Assembly: GCA_028753945.1 (NCBI GenBank)
Contig: JAPNXP010000001.1
Span: 10,530,501 to 10,594,500 of the forward strand
Direction: 5' to 3'
From: Hexactinellida sp. DTS-2022
Taxonomy: Eukaryota; Porifera; Hexactinellida
DNA: 64,000 bases
In this document: in pieces, positions 31,073-41,958 of the stretch
Layout: each line of letters opens with the position of its first letter
Position numbering within the stretch: the stretch's first letter is position 1
Notes under the pieces: model-generated
Seen by the model: only the letters and a program-made list of their open reading frames with translations
Database searches by the model: none
Told to the model about the DNA's origin: nothing
Program-made: the position numbers and the translations under genes

Positions 31073-34000
31073 TACATTCCCAGAACCATTGGTATCCCGC
31101 AAATATCGCTGTCTTACTCTATTGATATGCACTATTTTTCTTCGTCCATCCTGATGTTCAATTCTAAGATTAACATCACTAAGTTTATCCGAAAGTATAT
31201 CCGACACTAAGTATGACCATTTTCCTTCCCATCGAGGATCTAACTTCCCTCTGTGATAAATCCTGAGCCATATTTGATCACCTTTTTTAAATCTTCTCAA
31301 TAAGCTTGAAGTATTTCTATCATAATTTTTTTTTTTACTGAAAGCAGCTTTTTCGAGATTATTAGTTACTAGGTCATTGTATTTTCGGAGCTTCTTCTTC
31401 AATTGTTCTTCATATAGCAGAGGTTCATAGCCCAATTCCTTATCCCATTCTACTGAAAATCCAGGTTCTCTCCCATACATTAACATAAAAGGAGTTGTTT
31501 GAATTGATGAATGATAGGAAGTGTTATACGAGTAGAGCATCAAAGAGAGAAAATCTTCCCATTGTTCTTCTCTGGCCACGTAAGAGCGAAGCATATCCAA
31601 AATAATTCTGTTCGATCTTTCAACCAATCCATCTCCTTGTGGATGATACGAAGTAGTATGCGTTTTCTTAATTCCAAATGATTCACACATTTTGGACATT
31701 AATAAACTCTCAAAATTTCTACTTTGATCACTGTGTAAAATACTTGGAATCCCAACACGGCAAAACAAAGACTTTAGTAAGTCAACAATTCGATCTGCTT
31801 TCTGATCTGACATGGGAAATGACTCGAGCCACTTAGTAAAATAGTCTTGTACCACTAAAATATATCTATTTCCTTTTGAATTAATTGGTACTTCCATTAC
31901 ATCAACAGCAATACGTTCCCACGGTTTGCCAATAGGCGAATTAACCAGTGTAAATTTAGCAGGTAAGGGTTGTTTTGCTCTCATGCAATCATCACAGGAT
32001 CTGCAATATTCTATTGTGTCTGAAGCCATTCCCACCCAATAGACTATTTTTTTCGGTTTCTCCAATGTTTTCCTCCATCCTAGATGACCAGCACTTGGTA
32101 AATCATGATAGTGATATAGAAATTTTTCCTTCAATTCCTCCGGTCCTACTACAACATTTTTACCAATACCAAATCCTTCAATATCATATTCTCGACATAA
32201 TAAGCCATCTACTATTTTCAACTGGTGCCAAATTTGATGATATCGCCTAGGAAGAGATTCTGTTGAATTGTTTGGGTTCTCCTCTTTCGATACGAGGCTG
32301 ATAATCCTTCTTAATAATGGATCTCTATTTTGACAGTCTTTTATTTGATTTCGATCGATGTTATGACTAAATTCACAAACTAGATTTACTGTTTCCAAAG
32401 GTTTTCTAGACAACACATCCGCATTGATATTCTCTGAACCCTTGCGATATTCAACAACATAATCAAATTCTTGCAAAGCCAACGCCCACCTACAGAGCCT
32501 CCCCTCCATCTTTTGAGCAGAAAGCCAACATAAAGGTTTGTGATCTGTGATAATTCTGAACCTATGTCCCAGAAGATAGTGCCGAAATTGTTTCGTACCA
32601 TAAACCAAGGCTAAGCACTCCTTTTCGATCACGCTATAGTTTTTCTCAGCTTTTGTTAGAGACCTGCTAGCATAAGAAATAACTCTACCATCTTGTTCAA
32701 GCACACTGCCCACACCAACACCACTTGCGTCTGTAAACAAAACGAATTCCTTATCTAATGAAGGGTAGCCAAGAACTGGACTACTTGATAATGCATTTTT
32801 AAGCTGTTCAAAGGCACTTTGACAATCTCGAGTCCATATATATTGAACGTCCTTTTCTAATAGTTGATGAAGTGGTGAAGCCAATTCAGAGAACTTAGCC
32901 ATAAATTTCCTATAATAGGAAGCGAGACCTAAAAATTGACGAAGAGACGACACATCTTTTGGACAAGGCCAATTTTGAACCGCTTCAACCTTGGACGGGT
33001 CGGGTTTCATTCCACGAGCAGAAAAAATATTTCCTAAATAACGAACACTAGATTTTGCTAAAGAACATTTACTACCTCGTAGTGTTAGATTGGATTCCCT
33101 TAGTCGCTGAAATACCTCTTTTAAGTGAGATATGTGCGACTCCATATCTGAAGAAAACACAAGTATGTCATCAATAAATACCTTAGTCGTCTTAACACCG
33201 CGCAAAACTGATTCCATCATCCGTTGGAAGGAAGAAGGGCCATTGCATACGCCAAATGGCATGCAGACAAATTCATACAACCCCATACCAGGACCCGGCG
33301 TAAAAGCTGTTTTATAACGATCGTCAGGGTGAATAGGTAATTGCCAATATCCACTATTCAGATCCAATGTTGAAAATACTACTGCAACTGATAGATGTGA
33401 TTGGATATCGTCTATTAAAGGTAAGGGATAAGCATCTTTGACTGTTCGTTTGTTTAATTCCCGATAGTCCACGCATATTCTTAAACCTCCGTCTTTCTTC
33501 GTAACATAATAAACTGCTGGTGCAACCCACGGGCTATTGCTCTCTGTAATTATTCCTTGCTGTAGCATCCTTTGTATTTGATTATCAACTTCTGATTTAT
33601 AATGTGCAGGCATCCGTCTTGGTGGAACGCGAACTGGTCGACTTTCTTCTGTGCATATTCTATGAGAAGTTACATCCGTTCTTCCTGGTGTCTTAGAAAA
33701 TCGATCCTTATACTCCAACATTAAATTTTTCAACTGAGGTGGATACTCAGGAAATTCATATTCGGAACTTCCTTTGAAACATGGAAGGTAACAGTCTTCG
33801 CAGCCATTGGAGTCTCCCTCTGATTCTATATGTAACACCGAAGCAGTTTCACAATAATTGTTTTGATGCAATTGACAGTTATAATAGCCATTATCCACTA
33901 AATTAGACTGGTCTTCCAACGATGAACAATTTGACAATCTTTCCAATGAAACGTTAACACCCGATGAAATTATTCCAAGATCTGGAGACTCAACAAAACC

Positions 34001-34814
34001 ATTCCCGAAGTCTAGCCTTAATTTGTGAGCGGAAAGAAAATCTCTTCCCAATATAACAGGAGTTACTAGTTCAGAAACTACTGTGAACTCTTGATTTGTT
34101 TGCATCGGTGATAAAACTCGGCCAATTACCTTTAAGTTGTTACCAGTTGCAGAAAGTAAGGTTTTGAAATATTTCCTATCAACCATTGAGTTAGTTCTAT
34201 CCGCCAAATCTGATACTATTAATGAGACTGAAGAACCGGAATCTAATAACGCCTTCACTTTTAAATTTTCGATTTGTATTTCCATATCACTCGATCGTAT
34301 AATGTCAAACGGCTCAGATGTTAAAACAACGTAATTTTCACAGTTTACTCGTTCTGGGGTCCAGTTCGATTTGAAGGCCGATAGGTGACCCTTCCTGTCG
34401 GCCTGTTGAAGTTTAAATGACAAGTTCTACGAAAATGGCCCGTCCGTCCGCATAGAAAACAAACCATTCTGTTATTTTGAGAGTTATTATAAAAATTATT
34501 GAGGCGATTCTCCAGGCAGATTCTTCCTGGATTCAAACTCATGCAAAACAATGAATCGGGACTCCGGTGGTCGAAAATATTTCAGTAACGCCTCTTTGAT
34601 ACCTCTGAAATCCTTTTTCAATTCTTCATGAAATTCCATATAAACAGCAAATGCTTCCTTCTCTAGAAGTGTTGGTAACCTTAGAGCCTTTTCCTCATCC
34701 TTCCACCCATTAGCCGCTGCACATATTTCATAGCGTTGCAACCATTCTTCAATATCACCAGAACCAAATATCCGAGGCACGCTAATAAAACGTTCCGCCA
34801 TCTCTCTGATACCA

Positions 34815-34968
34815 ATTGTAATGTAATTAGTGCGATTTAATAGTACGTGAGTAATGACTAACATAATCTCAATGACTAATCTATCTATATATAATCTTCA
34901 ATGATTTACAGAAGTCTAGTATCTTTAATTATAATCTTCAATTTGCTTCTTGATTTACATACTTTACA
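34815..34968 (-). repeat. LTR, 5' side of the minus-strand element
   Basis: About 154 bp with the same tgtaatgtaatt and tactttaca ends. Followed by target-site copy ATTA. Confidence 0.93.
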
Positions 34969-34972
34969 ATTA

Positions 34973-37953
34973 TAATACATAACAAGTATGCTGATTACGA
35001 GTTCAATTTGTATTTTACATTATGCAAGTATGTATTGTCTATTGATTAACCGAGACCGCGTAGCAGTTAACTTGTCCATATCGTAGCAACGTGACCGAAG
35101 GACTAGTTATGTTTAAATTTCACTGTTTTCCCCCAAAAGAATTTTCAAACTTTAATAAGACATAACATTACAATAAGCGCATTCAAGCAATTTACCCCGT
35201 AGTGCTTCTTATTAGCGTTCCCCCTAAGCCACTTGAATCGACTTGCCAGCCGCTCAAAATGATATTTCCAGCCTTTCTGCATATTTCCAGGTTCATACTC
35301 AGGCAGGGCTGTATCAACTCAGTTTGAGTTGGCAAAAAACTCATTTTTTTGAATGAGTTGTTTGAGTTGGTGATGGAAAAACGAATGAGTTGGTAGGGAG
35401 AAACTGAGTTTTTTTGCCAACTCAAAAAGAGTTAATACAGCGCTGCTTCACAGGCTACCTCTCCTATCCAATATGCATTCTAGGATGGATGATGGGATTG
35501 TGGCATGCGCTCTACCCGCGTTAACCGCTTCAGTCTTATACGAGACAACTGGCTACTCATTAGATACACATTTAGTGCGGAGTAGAAGTGTGTGAGTTTC
35601 TGAGATAGAATGTGGTTTGTGGCTTTGAATAGCGATGTGAATAGCGAAGTGAATAGTGTAGCGTTAACAAGCACTAGAACAAATTGATTAATCTCATCGT
35701 GTCGGAAGGACAGCTCCTTTCTGTCACTCAGATTATCATCCGTGATAATCCTCTTCTTAAGCAGCTGTCTCTGTCTGACATAACCCCAGCACCTGGTAGC
35801 TACAGTCTACTGTCAAGGCCTGACCATGTTCCTCTCTGATGTCATTCCATGCACCGGGCCTGCTGGTCATAAGTAGTGTTGCGCGGTTAAGGACAGGTTT
35901 TTGTATCAGGAAATACAAGTGTCGTTTTAAATGGGACATCCTTGATTAATTTTTCCACCCCGTCGATGGTCAATGGAAAATCTTCTCATCCTCTCTTAGT
36001 CAAGTGTTTCCCCAGGATTTGGACCATTTGATGTCCATCAGCATTGAATGAATACCATTTTGAATGAATTTTCCATTTATTTCCTTCACTCCGTCTTGTC
36101 TCGATTTTTCCATGTTAGGCCACTCTCCACTGCAACATTATGTCGTAGCTAAAAATTTTGTTTGCTATTTCCAACTGGAGGACTAGGGACTTGTAAAGGA
36201 ATGTTTCACCACAACCTACCAGTGATTGGTTTCCTATCAAGCATAGGACTTGGAGTTTCGTTGGGTCATGCTCTGAAATATTGGAAATGAGTCAACTACT
36301 TTCAATGTATTTTCTTTTTGGTTCATGGATCCTAGGAATGCTATTTGCTTTAAGCTGGTTTATTGAATATTCTTCCACAATGGTTAGAGGAGTGTAGACT
36401 CATTCAAATGAGGTGCCATCCTTCGTATAAATGTAAGTACACATTCTCATGTAGCTGCACCGTATGCTCTCTCAGTCTCTTAATGCAGTGTGTTTAATCC
36501 TCTTCTCATCGGTTTCAAGTTCATGCATTAACTGGCTATGAAATTAAGTTCTAATTATACTCTGGAGCATTGGGGACTATTGTTGGATTTTCTCTGCAAC
36601 ATCATGTCGGTCTATTGCTGCCATTACATTACACAGTTCCTCTAGGTTTGGCGTTGTTAGTCCTTTCTCTATCGACAGCTAGAATGCAGTCTCGAAACCT
36701 AATACATTTTATACTCTCTCGGACAGTTTTGTGTCTACAATCAGTTTCCACTATTTGGCTTCAACTTCTGTTCTCAATTGGTTCCTAAAGGATTCAGGGG
36801 ACAATGCTAGTCCCATTCCTCTTTAACCAGAGAGCCTCTCTTCACAACTCCAGAGACATGTCCTCTTGAATACCTAGTAAGGTCATTCTACTGTGCTGAC
36901 TTCTCCCAGTTTATTATCAAATCTAGAGTAGTTAGCAGTGATGTGGCCAATTGGATATGTAACGTGATTGTGTTGCAGTCGTTAGCTCCAATCGTTTTGA
37001 TGTATTATCGTGGGTACCCATGGAATCAGTATGATTATTGCGAGTTTTATTATCCCAGTGTATATTGAAGGAGGAAGATTCAGGACGAATGGCATTGCTA
37101 TGTATTAGTACAGCTTCGTTTAGTTCGTTATCCATTGCATTTGAGCTGACTAGCTGGCTAGCTGACTGGGGGTTCACTCCCACTGTCAAGAAAGCATCTT
37201 TGAGATCTATTTTGTTAAGAGCGAGTTTCCTTGTACCGTATAAGTTAGCCATTTTTGTTCCATCTCCTGGGTGTTTCTCTCCGCTTCTTTGGTATTATGT
37301 TGCAGTGCAAACGCGACTGGTGTGCAAGCGTTCACACCAGTCTCGCGTTTGCACTGCAACATTGACTTTAAGGAGCATTGACCATACATCTAATACTTTA
37401 CATTTTCTTTTGATTTGAACTGAGTGATGGTCTGACAACCTCCCGGGTAATCACCTCTACGCTAGATTCTCAATCTGAGGTTATATGAAATTATTCCTCA
37501 GGAGCTACATGACATCTCAGTTCCTCTTTCCCTTCCTTGTGCATTAACTCGAATCACATGGTTAAAGGAGCTGGTGCGGCAGGACCACTATGTTAATACG
37601 GTATAGCTTTGGAAACCCTTTTCAGGGCTTGGCTGGTCATATTTCTCTGCTTTTTGAAAGGGCTAAGCAATTAGTAGCATCATCCAGTACTATATAATAT
37701 GACTTGATTCACACTTGTGAAAGATACAAAATTTATTTGTTATTATGTATATTTGAAATATTTCCCATCTAACAGTGTTTGCAGGCGCAGAATATTTTCA
37801 AATCCTGCTGCACTGCGATACGATTGTAAATGCATTTGGTAACACCTGCGCTAATTACGCTTCTATTTCTCTTACGAACACTGTCATCACCTGGAGTAAT
37901 TGGCATACTCCCAAGCTAATTAGTTTCATAGATACTGAGTAGCTAGTGCTGAG
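34973..37953. other. Spacer and 5' part of duplicated unit copy 2
   Basis: 34973-35449 is AT-rich with a short palindrome of gagttgg repeats (about 35310-35425). From 35450 on it is the flank of NHL paralogue B, homologous to 23885-25643 but with two extra blocks. At about 37270-37380 there is a small inverted repeat around 'gcaaacgcgactggtgtgc'. No intact gene was recognised. Confidence 0.6.
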
Positions 37954-39261
37954 ATGGCTAGTGCTAATGTGCCAGTAGAGAGTTCCTTCCTGTTAGAGGT
38001 GGAGAGAGCACGAGCAGAGCTACGGGAGAGAGTAGCCAGAGCTCACCAGGTGCTGCGAGAGAGAGAGACAGCACTGCTGTCAGAGCTGCAGCAGCTAGAG
38101 GATGTCTACAGGGGAGAGGGAGTAGTCAGGCAAGTTGCTCAGCTGAGAACAACCAAGGAACATGCTATTGCTACTCTCTCGGATAACAAGAATAGAGAGT
38201 TCCTTGAACAGCACGTAGCTCTACTGGACACCCAGATGAGAGAGCTAGCAGCTGATCTCGAGACAGCCAGAGACAGGATGAGACGAGTGGAGCTGGAGTG
38301 GGATGGAGACCTGGAAGGAATACTGAGAGGGACAGGATCGATTCGAGTGAGAGGAGCACCTGACTACAGGGAGAAAGGAAATCCTGTGACGATAGCTGGG
38401 AAATACAAAGAGGAGATCTCTACAACACCTGGAGAGTTTTATTATCCTCGTTCGATCGCTATAGACTCTGAAACTAATAATATTTATATCTGTGATGCAT
38501 TGAATAACCGAGTCCAAGTCTTTAACAAATCTTTAGAATTCTTGTTCACATTCAGAGAACAGATGAATTATCCACATGGTATCTGTATCTATCTTAAGAA
38601 AATCTATCTCACACAGTTTGGTGCTATTTCTCTCACTGTATACTCTATCGAAGGTAGATACATACAATCAGTTGGAAGAGAAGGCGATAAAGAACTGGAA
38701 TTTTATTGGCCTAGTGGAGTTGCTGTATCAACAGTGAATAATCTGATTTACATTTGTGACTGTTTGAACAATCGGATTCACTGTCTGAATTTGAATTTAT
38801 CTTTCAATTCATTCATTTCTAAAGTTAACTGTCCTAGAGATATCAAGCTGACACCACAATATATTGTAGTGTTGACAGAAGGGAATCCATGTATCCAATT
38901 CTATAATTACTCACATCAGCTGATTAGACAGATAGTAACACGAGAAGGAAATCAGGTGATTGATCCTTGGCACTTCTGTCTAGACAGAGAATTAAATATT
39001 CTGATAACTGACTACTCAGCTGGTAGAGTTCTGATATTCTCTAACAGAGGGCAACTGCTGCATAAGTTTGGGAAGAGAGGGTTGGAAAGAGGAGACCTTA
39101 TCTCTCCTACTGGTATAGCTGTGGATAGAGAAAGTAGAATTATAGTAGTGTCTAAGAATCCTAAACACTGTATTCAGTTATTCTAATTGTTAACCTTGTG
39201 TGATTGTTTGTTTGTCGTGTTTTATATTGAAGTGGTAGGGGAATCGAAACCCATTCCTATG
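35450..39261 (+). repeat. Duplicated unit, copy 2 (flank plus CC-NHL gene)
   Basis: Direct-orientation copy of 23885-26954. The 5' flank has more indels than the gene. The right edge is shared up to 'gaatcgaaacccattcctat' and then the two copies diverge abruptly. Confidence 0.9.
37954..39186 (+). CDS. Coiled-coil/NHL-repeat protein, paralogue B
   Basis: A single-exon gene of 410 residues, same architecture as paralogue A. The first about 150 residues differ at about five sites. The propeller (about 260 residues) differs at about 38 sites plus one deleted residue. Blade sequences include YPRSIAIDSETNNIYICD, YPHGICIYLKKIYL, WPSGVAVSTVNNLIYICD and DPWHFCLDRELNILITD. The differences sit mostly at xPxG turns and at the D-x-x-N-x-R turn of successive blades (GENN/ALNN, SPDG/YPHG, CPRG/WPSG, NPCY/DPWH, SSTD/YSAG), which point to one face of a propeller. 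No RING or B-box. The likely role is binding a variable partner; unproven. Confidence 0.85.
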   Translation: MASANVPVESSFLLEVERARAELRERVARAHQVLRERETALLSELQQLEDVYRGEGVVRQVAQLRTTKEHAIATLSDNKNREFLEQHVALLDTQMRELAADLETARDRMRRVELEWDGDLEGILRGTGSIRVRGAPDYREKGNPVTIAGKYKEEISTTPGEFYYPRSIAIDSETNNIYICDALNNRVQVFNKSLEFLFTFREQMNYPHGICIYLKKIYLTQFGAISLTVYSIEGRYIQSVGREGDKELEFYWPSGVAVSTVNNLIYICDCLNNRIHCLNLNLSFNSFISKVNCPRDIKLTPQYIVVLTEGNPCIQFYNYSHQLIRQIVTREGNQVIDPWHFCLDRELNILITDYSAGRVLIFSNRGQLLHKFGKRGLERGDLISPTGIAVDRESRIIVVSKNPKHCIQLF

Positions 39262-39769
39262 CTTAGTGCATTATTCAGCCTGCCAGTACTAGTAGCTAAT
39301 CACATCTGCAGGTATTGTAAAATGATATTCATCATTAAGTGAATTTTCAGGGTTCTCGAAATGTGACAATGAAGTCATAACTTGTCGAGGTGTGAGTACA
39401 AATGACTTGTTGATCAAAAGATAAGTATAATTATATACCGGAGAAGAATTACATAAATAGAAGACTACTATTAAATCAACTAGATACTCTATACTAAATC
39501 AAATACAACTAACTAGTTGTGGTAGCCTACTAACGGCAGCACTTAATTAACTATTGATCATGACAGAGGTGTGAGAAATTTTGAGTAGAAATCTCAACTT
39601 GTTGTCGGGTGCCAAAGGTTATCCCTATATGCCAAAAATCACATTTGGAAACCGTCCAGTTTCTTCAATCAACTCGGAACATACTTAGTACTTATATTTG
39701 TAACTCGATTTGTTACTAGTGCAATGACTCGTTGTTTTTCTATCTACTTAGCTATTAGATCTCCTGTGG
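39187..39769. other. Spacer before UBXN1-like gene
   Basis: AT-rich with no gene. The last 35 bp are T/C-rich and contain two acceptor-like sites (ctacttag and ctattag) 12-18 nt before the next ATG. Confidence 0.55.
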
Positions 39770-40690
39770 ATGTCTAGTAAGGCACAGGTAATAGTCTCCT
39801 TGCAGGACTTCGGCTTCACGCCCGAGCAAGCGGAAGAGGCCTGGGAGGGCTCCGGCGGCAGCACCCTGGACGCTGCTCTCAACTACCTGGTGGCCAAACA
39901 GGAGGGGGAGGGGCCCGCCCCCGAAGAGGACTCGCTCGCCTCCTCCGGAGCTACGGCCAGCGGGGGCCCGGACACGGCCACGGCCCAGAGTCTCAAGTGC
40001 GACGAGTGCGGGAAACAGCTGCGGTCCACCACGGAGGCGGAGAGCCACGCGGCGCGCAGCGGGCACGCCAGCTTCTCTGAGAGCTCCGAGTCGGTGCAGC
40101 CGCTGACGCAGGAGCAGCGGGAGCAGCAGCTGGCCAAGCTGGAGGAGATCAGACAGAGCAAGCGGGTCCAGCGAGAGGAGGAGGATAAGGCGAGGGTTAA
40201 GGAGGAGGAGCTGAGGCGGCGGGAGACGGGGAAGCAGGTGGGTCTGGCCAAGCACGAGAGAGAGAAGCAGGAAGCCATGCTGATAGCGGAGGAGCGCCGC
40301 AGAGAGCGACTGGAGCAGGTGCAGGCTAAGAAGCGGATCAAGGAGGAGATTGCCAAGGACAGAGCTGACCAGAAAGCAGCCGACTCGGCTAGGAAGCCCG
40401 CGCCTAGCGAGCCAGCAGCCGGGGCGGAGGCTCCGAGAGAGAAGAAAGAGTACACCGAGTGCAAGCTGAATATCAGACTGCCGGACGGTAAGTCTCTGCC
40501 TGCTAGCTTCAAGGCGGAGCAGCTCTTGAATGATGTGCGACTCTTCGTCGTGACAGAGACATCCATGCTGGACTTCGAACTGGGTACCACCTTTCCCAGG
40601 AAAGTATTCGCACACGAAGACTACAGGAAGTCTCTGCGGGAGCTGGGCCTGGTGCCTTCTGCTGCTCTCATTGTGAGCCGGTCCAGTTGA
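39770..40690 (+). CDS. UBXN1: UBXN1/SAKS1-like UBA-zinc finger-UBX protein
   Basis: A single-exon gene of 306 residues. An N-terminal UBA domain (about 8-43, LQDFGFTPEQAEEAWEGSGG) should bind ubiquitin. A C2H2-type finger follows (about 77-100, LKCDECGKQLRSTTEAESH with GH), then a charged coiled coil (about 110-205). A C-terminal UBX domain (about 225-306, CKLNIRLPDGKSLPASF to LGLVPSAALIVS) should bind p97/VCP. Human UBXN1 lacks the finger; I recall plant and fungal relatives having it, so the form seen may be ancestral. The role is as a p97 adaptor handling ubiquitylated proteins in the cytosol. ATMIN begins 138 bp after the stop on the same strand, which is unusually close here. GC-rich and intact. 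Confidence 0.9.
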   Translation: MSSKAQVIVSLQDFGFTPEQAEEAWEGSGGSTLDAALNYLVAKQEGEGPAPEEDSLASSGATASGGPDTATAQSLKCDECGKQLRSTTEAESHAARSGHASFSESSESVQPLTQEQREQQLAKLEEIRQSKRVQREEEDKARVKEEELRRRETGKQVGLAKHEREKQEAMLIAEERRRERLEQVQAKKRIKEEIAKDRADQKAADSARKPAPSEPAAGAEAPREKKEYTECKLNIRLPDGKSLPASFKAEQLLNDVRLFVVTETSMLDFELGTTFPRKVFAHEDYRKSLRELGLVPSAALIVSRSS

Positions 40691-40828
40691 GATAGGGTCT
40701 GTATTTATTGAGCTTGTAGCTTCAGTAGGAGAGTATATATATAATTCTATAGGCTGTTCCGCTCTAGGGGTATAAATACGCATACCAATCGCACAGTTAT
40801 GTAGCTAATGAAATTAGTTATTTGTTAG

Positions 40829-41632
40829 ATGATAGGCGCACTTGTGTGTCCCGTGGAGAGCTGTCTCCGACACGAACAGCCGTTCCTGAGTAGGAACAAC
40901 CTGCGACAGCACATCCACAGTCTGCACTCGGGCCGGCCCCACCGCTGCGAGAGCTGCGGGCGCGCCTTCGGGCTGCGCTACCGCTGCGCGGCCCACAGAC
41001 TGGAGTGCGGATTCAAGTTCGAGTGCGGTCAGTGCGGGAGACAGCTGCCCTCCTCCCAGGCGCTGGAGCTGCACTGCAGACGCAGCCGCCACGTGGCCAC
41101 GCCGGCCCGCGAGCAGCTGAGGGAGGCGAGTCGCATCTCCCGCGAGGCGTTCGACAGGAAACAGAGGAACGGCAGGAAGACTCCTGCGAGGCGAAGGGAA
41201 CACCAGGAGTCAGCAGCTCCTCCCTTGTCCCGCTTGCTGGCTAATCAGCTGATTGCCCCTCTCAGGAGGACACGCCAGATCAGGAAGAAGAAGTGCCTCA
41301 GAGACTCCTGCACGCAAACAGACACTATGCTGCCCCCGCCCCCATTCCTGTGTGACCCTCTGTACCCCCCTCCCCCCCTCCCCCTGTCCCACACACACAC
41401 ACAGACGCTGGCTACCGTGTCCCAGACCGAGTCCGTGCAGACCAGTCTGATGCTCTCCCACTCTCTCTCCACTGAGCACGCGGAGGTGCAGACGCTCTGC
41501 TGCTCACCCGAGTGGGCTCTCTTCTCGCACTCGCACGCGGACACTCTGTTCGACCTGGGCACCCAGACCTACGAGAGTCTGCTGGGACAGGAGCTAGGGC
41601 TCATCGACAGCAGTGTACAAACATATTTCTGA
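40829..41632 (+). CDS. ATMIN: ATMIN/ASCIZ-like zinc-finger protein with TQT motifs
   Basis: A single-exon gene of 267 residues, much shorter than human ATMIN (823). Three N-terminal fingers: CPVESC with HIHSLH; CESCGRAFGLRYRCAAHRLEC (C2HC type); CGQCGRQLPSSQALELHCRRS with H. Then a basic stretch (RRTRQIRKKKCLR) and a C-terminal part with repeated dynein-light-chain motifs: CTQTD, HTQTL, SVQTS, EVQTL, GTQTY, SVQTYF. Fingers followed by an SQ/TQ cluster are the ASCIZ signature. ASCIZ activates transcription of the light chain DYNLL1, which then binds its TQT motifs as feedback, and the protein also interacts with ATM. The ATG directly follows a TAG, with 138 bp separating it from UBXN1. GC-rich and no frame break. 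Confidence 0.82.
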   Translation: MIGALVCPVESCLRHEQPFLSRNNLRQHIHSLHSGRPHRCESCGRAFGLRYRCAAHRLECGFKFECGQCGRQLPSSQALELHCRRSRHVATPAREQLREASRISREAFDRKQRNGRKTPARRREHQESAAPPLSRLLANQLIAPLRRTRQIRKKKCLRDSCTQTDTMLPPPPFLCDPLYPPPPLPLSHTHTQTLATVSQTESVQTSLMLSHSLSTEHAEVQTLCCSPEWALFSHSHADTLFDLGTQTYESLLGQELGLIDSSVQTYF

Positions 41633-41958
41633 CATACCGTCTTGTTTTATTTGATATTAATTTAACTGCCATGTACTCACACTAGCTACCTACAGCAGGC
41701 GGTATTCCACCATTTTCCACCATTCAGTCAGATGTGTTTATCATCGAAGATTTAGAAATACGGTTTTATCCTTCCCGATAATAAATCTATTTATTTGTGA
41801 CCTTAATTTATCTTGTAATCCCAAGTAACTACCCTGCTCATTCAAAAGGTTGTGTGAAACTACCATTTTTTGCTTTTTTGTTCTCCCGCTATGTTCCCAT
41901 GGCTCAGCCACTTATTAATTCCATTCCGTTCCTTTCAGGATAATAAGCAGCATATCCG
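41633..41958. other. Spacer after ATMIN
   Basis: AT-rich 3' flank with aataaat-type polyadenylation candidates near 41780. No gene seen. Confidence 0.5.

Larger units (their letters stand above)
30654..34968 (-). mobile_element. Ty3/gypsy-type LTR retrotransposon, nearly complete, young
   Basis: A minus-strand element bounded by direct LTRs of about 155 bp (30654-30809 and 34815-34968) with TG...CA ends and a 4-bp target duplication ATTA on both sides. Next to the 5' LTR is a tRNA-type primer site (TGGTATCAGAG). Next to the 3' LTR is a polypurine tract (AAAAGGGGGAGA). A gag-like part with a CCHC knuckle (about 34345-34865) precedes a long pol part (about 31067-34423) in the order protease, reverse transcriptase, RNase H, zinc-finger integrase, which is the Ty3/gypsy order. 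The two LTRs differ by about one substitution and one small indel, so the insertion is recent. The pol part looks whole; gag lies in other frames with perhaps one or two breaks, and the family often uses frameshifting. It sits between the two NHL duplicates. Confidence 0.92.

Noticed and set aside
35460-35560. tRNA-like text (ggcatgcgctctacccgcg) repeated at 23940
   Set aside because: Resembles a tRNA A-box in reverse, but I cannot fold a full cloverleaf or find a proper B box; it is part of the duplicated unit.
39755-40783. 342-residue minus-strand frame opposite UBXN1
   Set aside because: Antisense shadow; leucine-rich low complexity created by the Glu/Lys-rich coiled coil on the plus strand.
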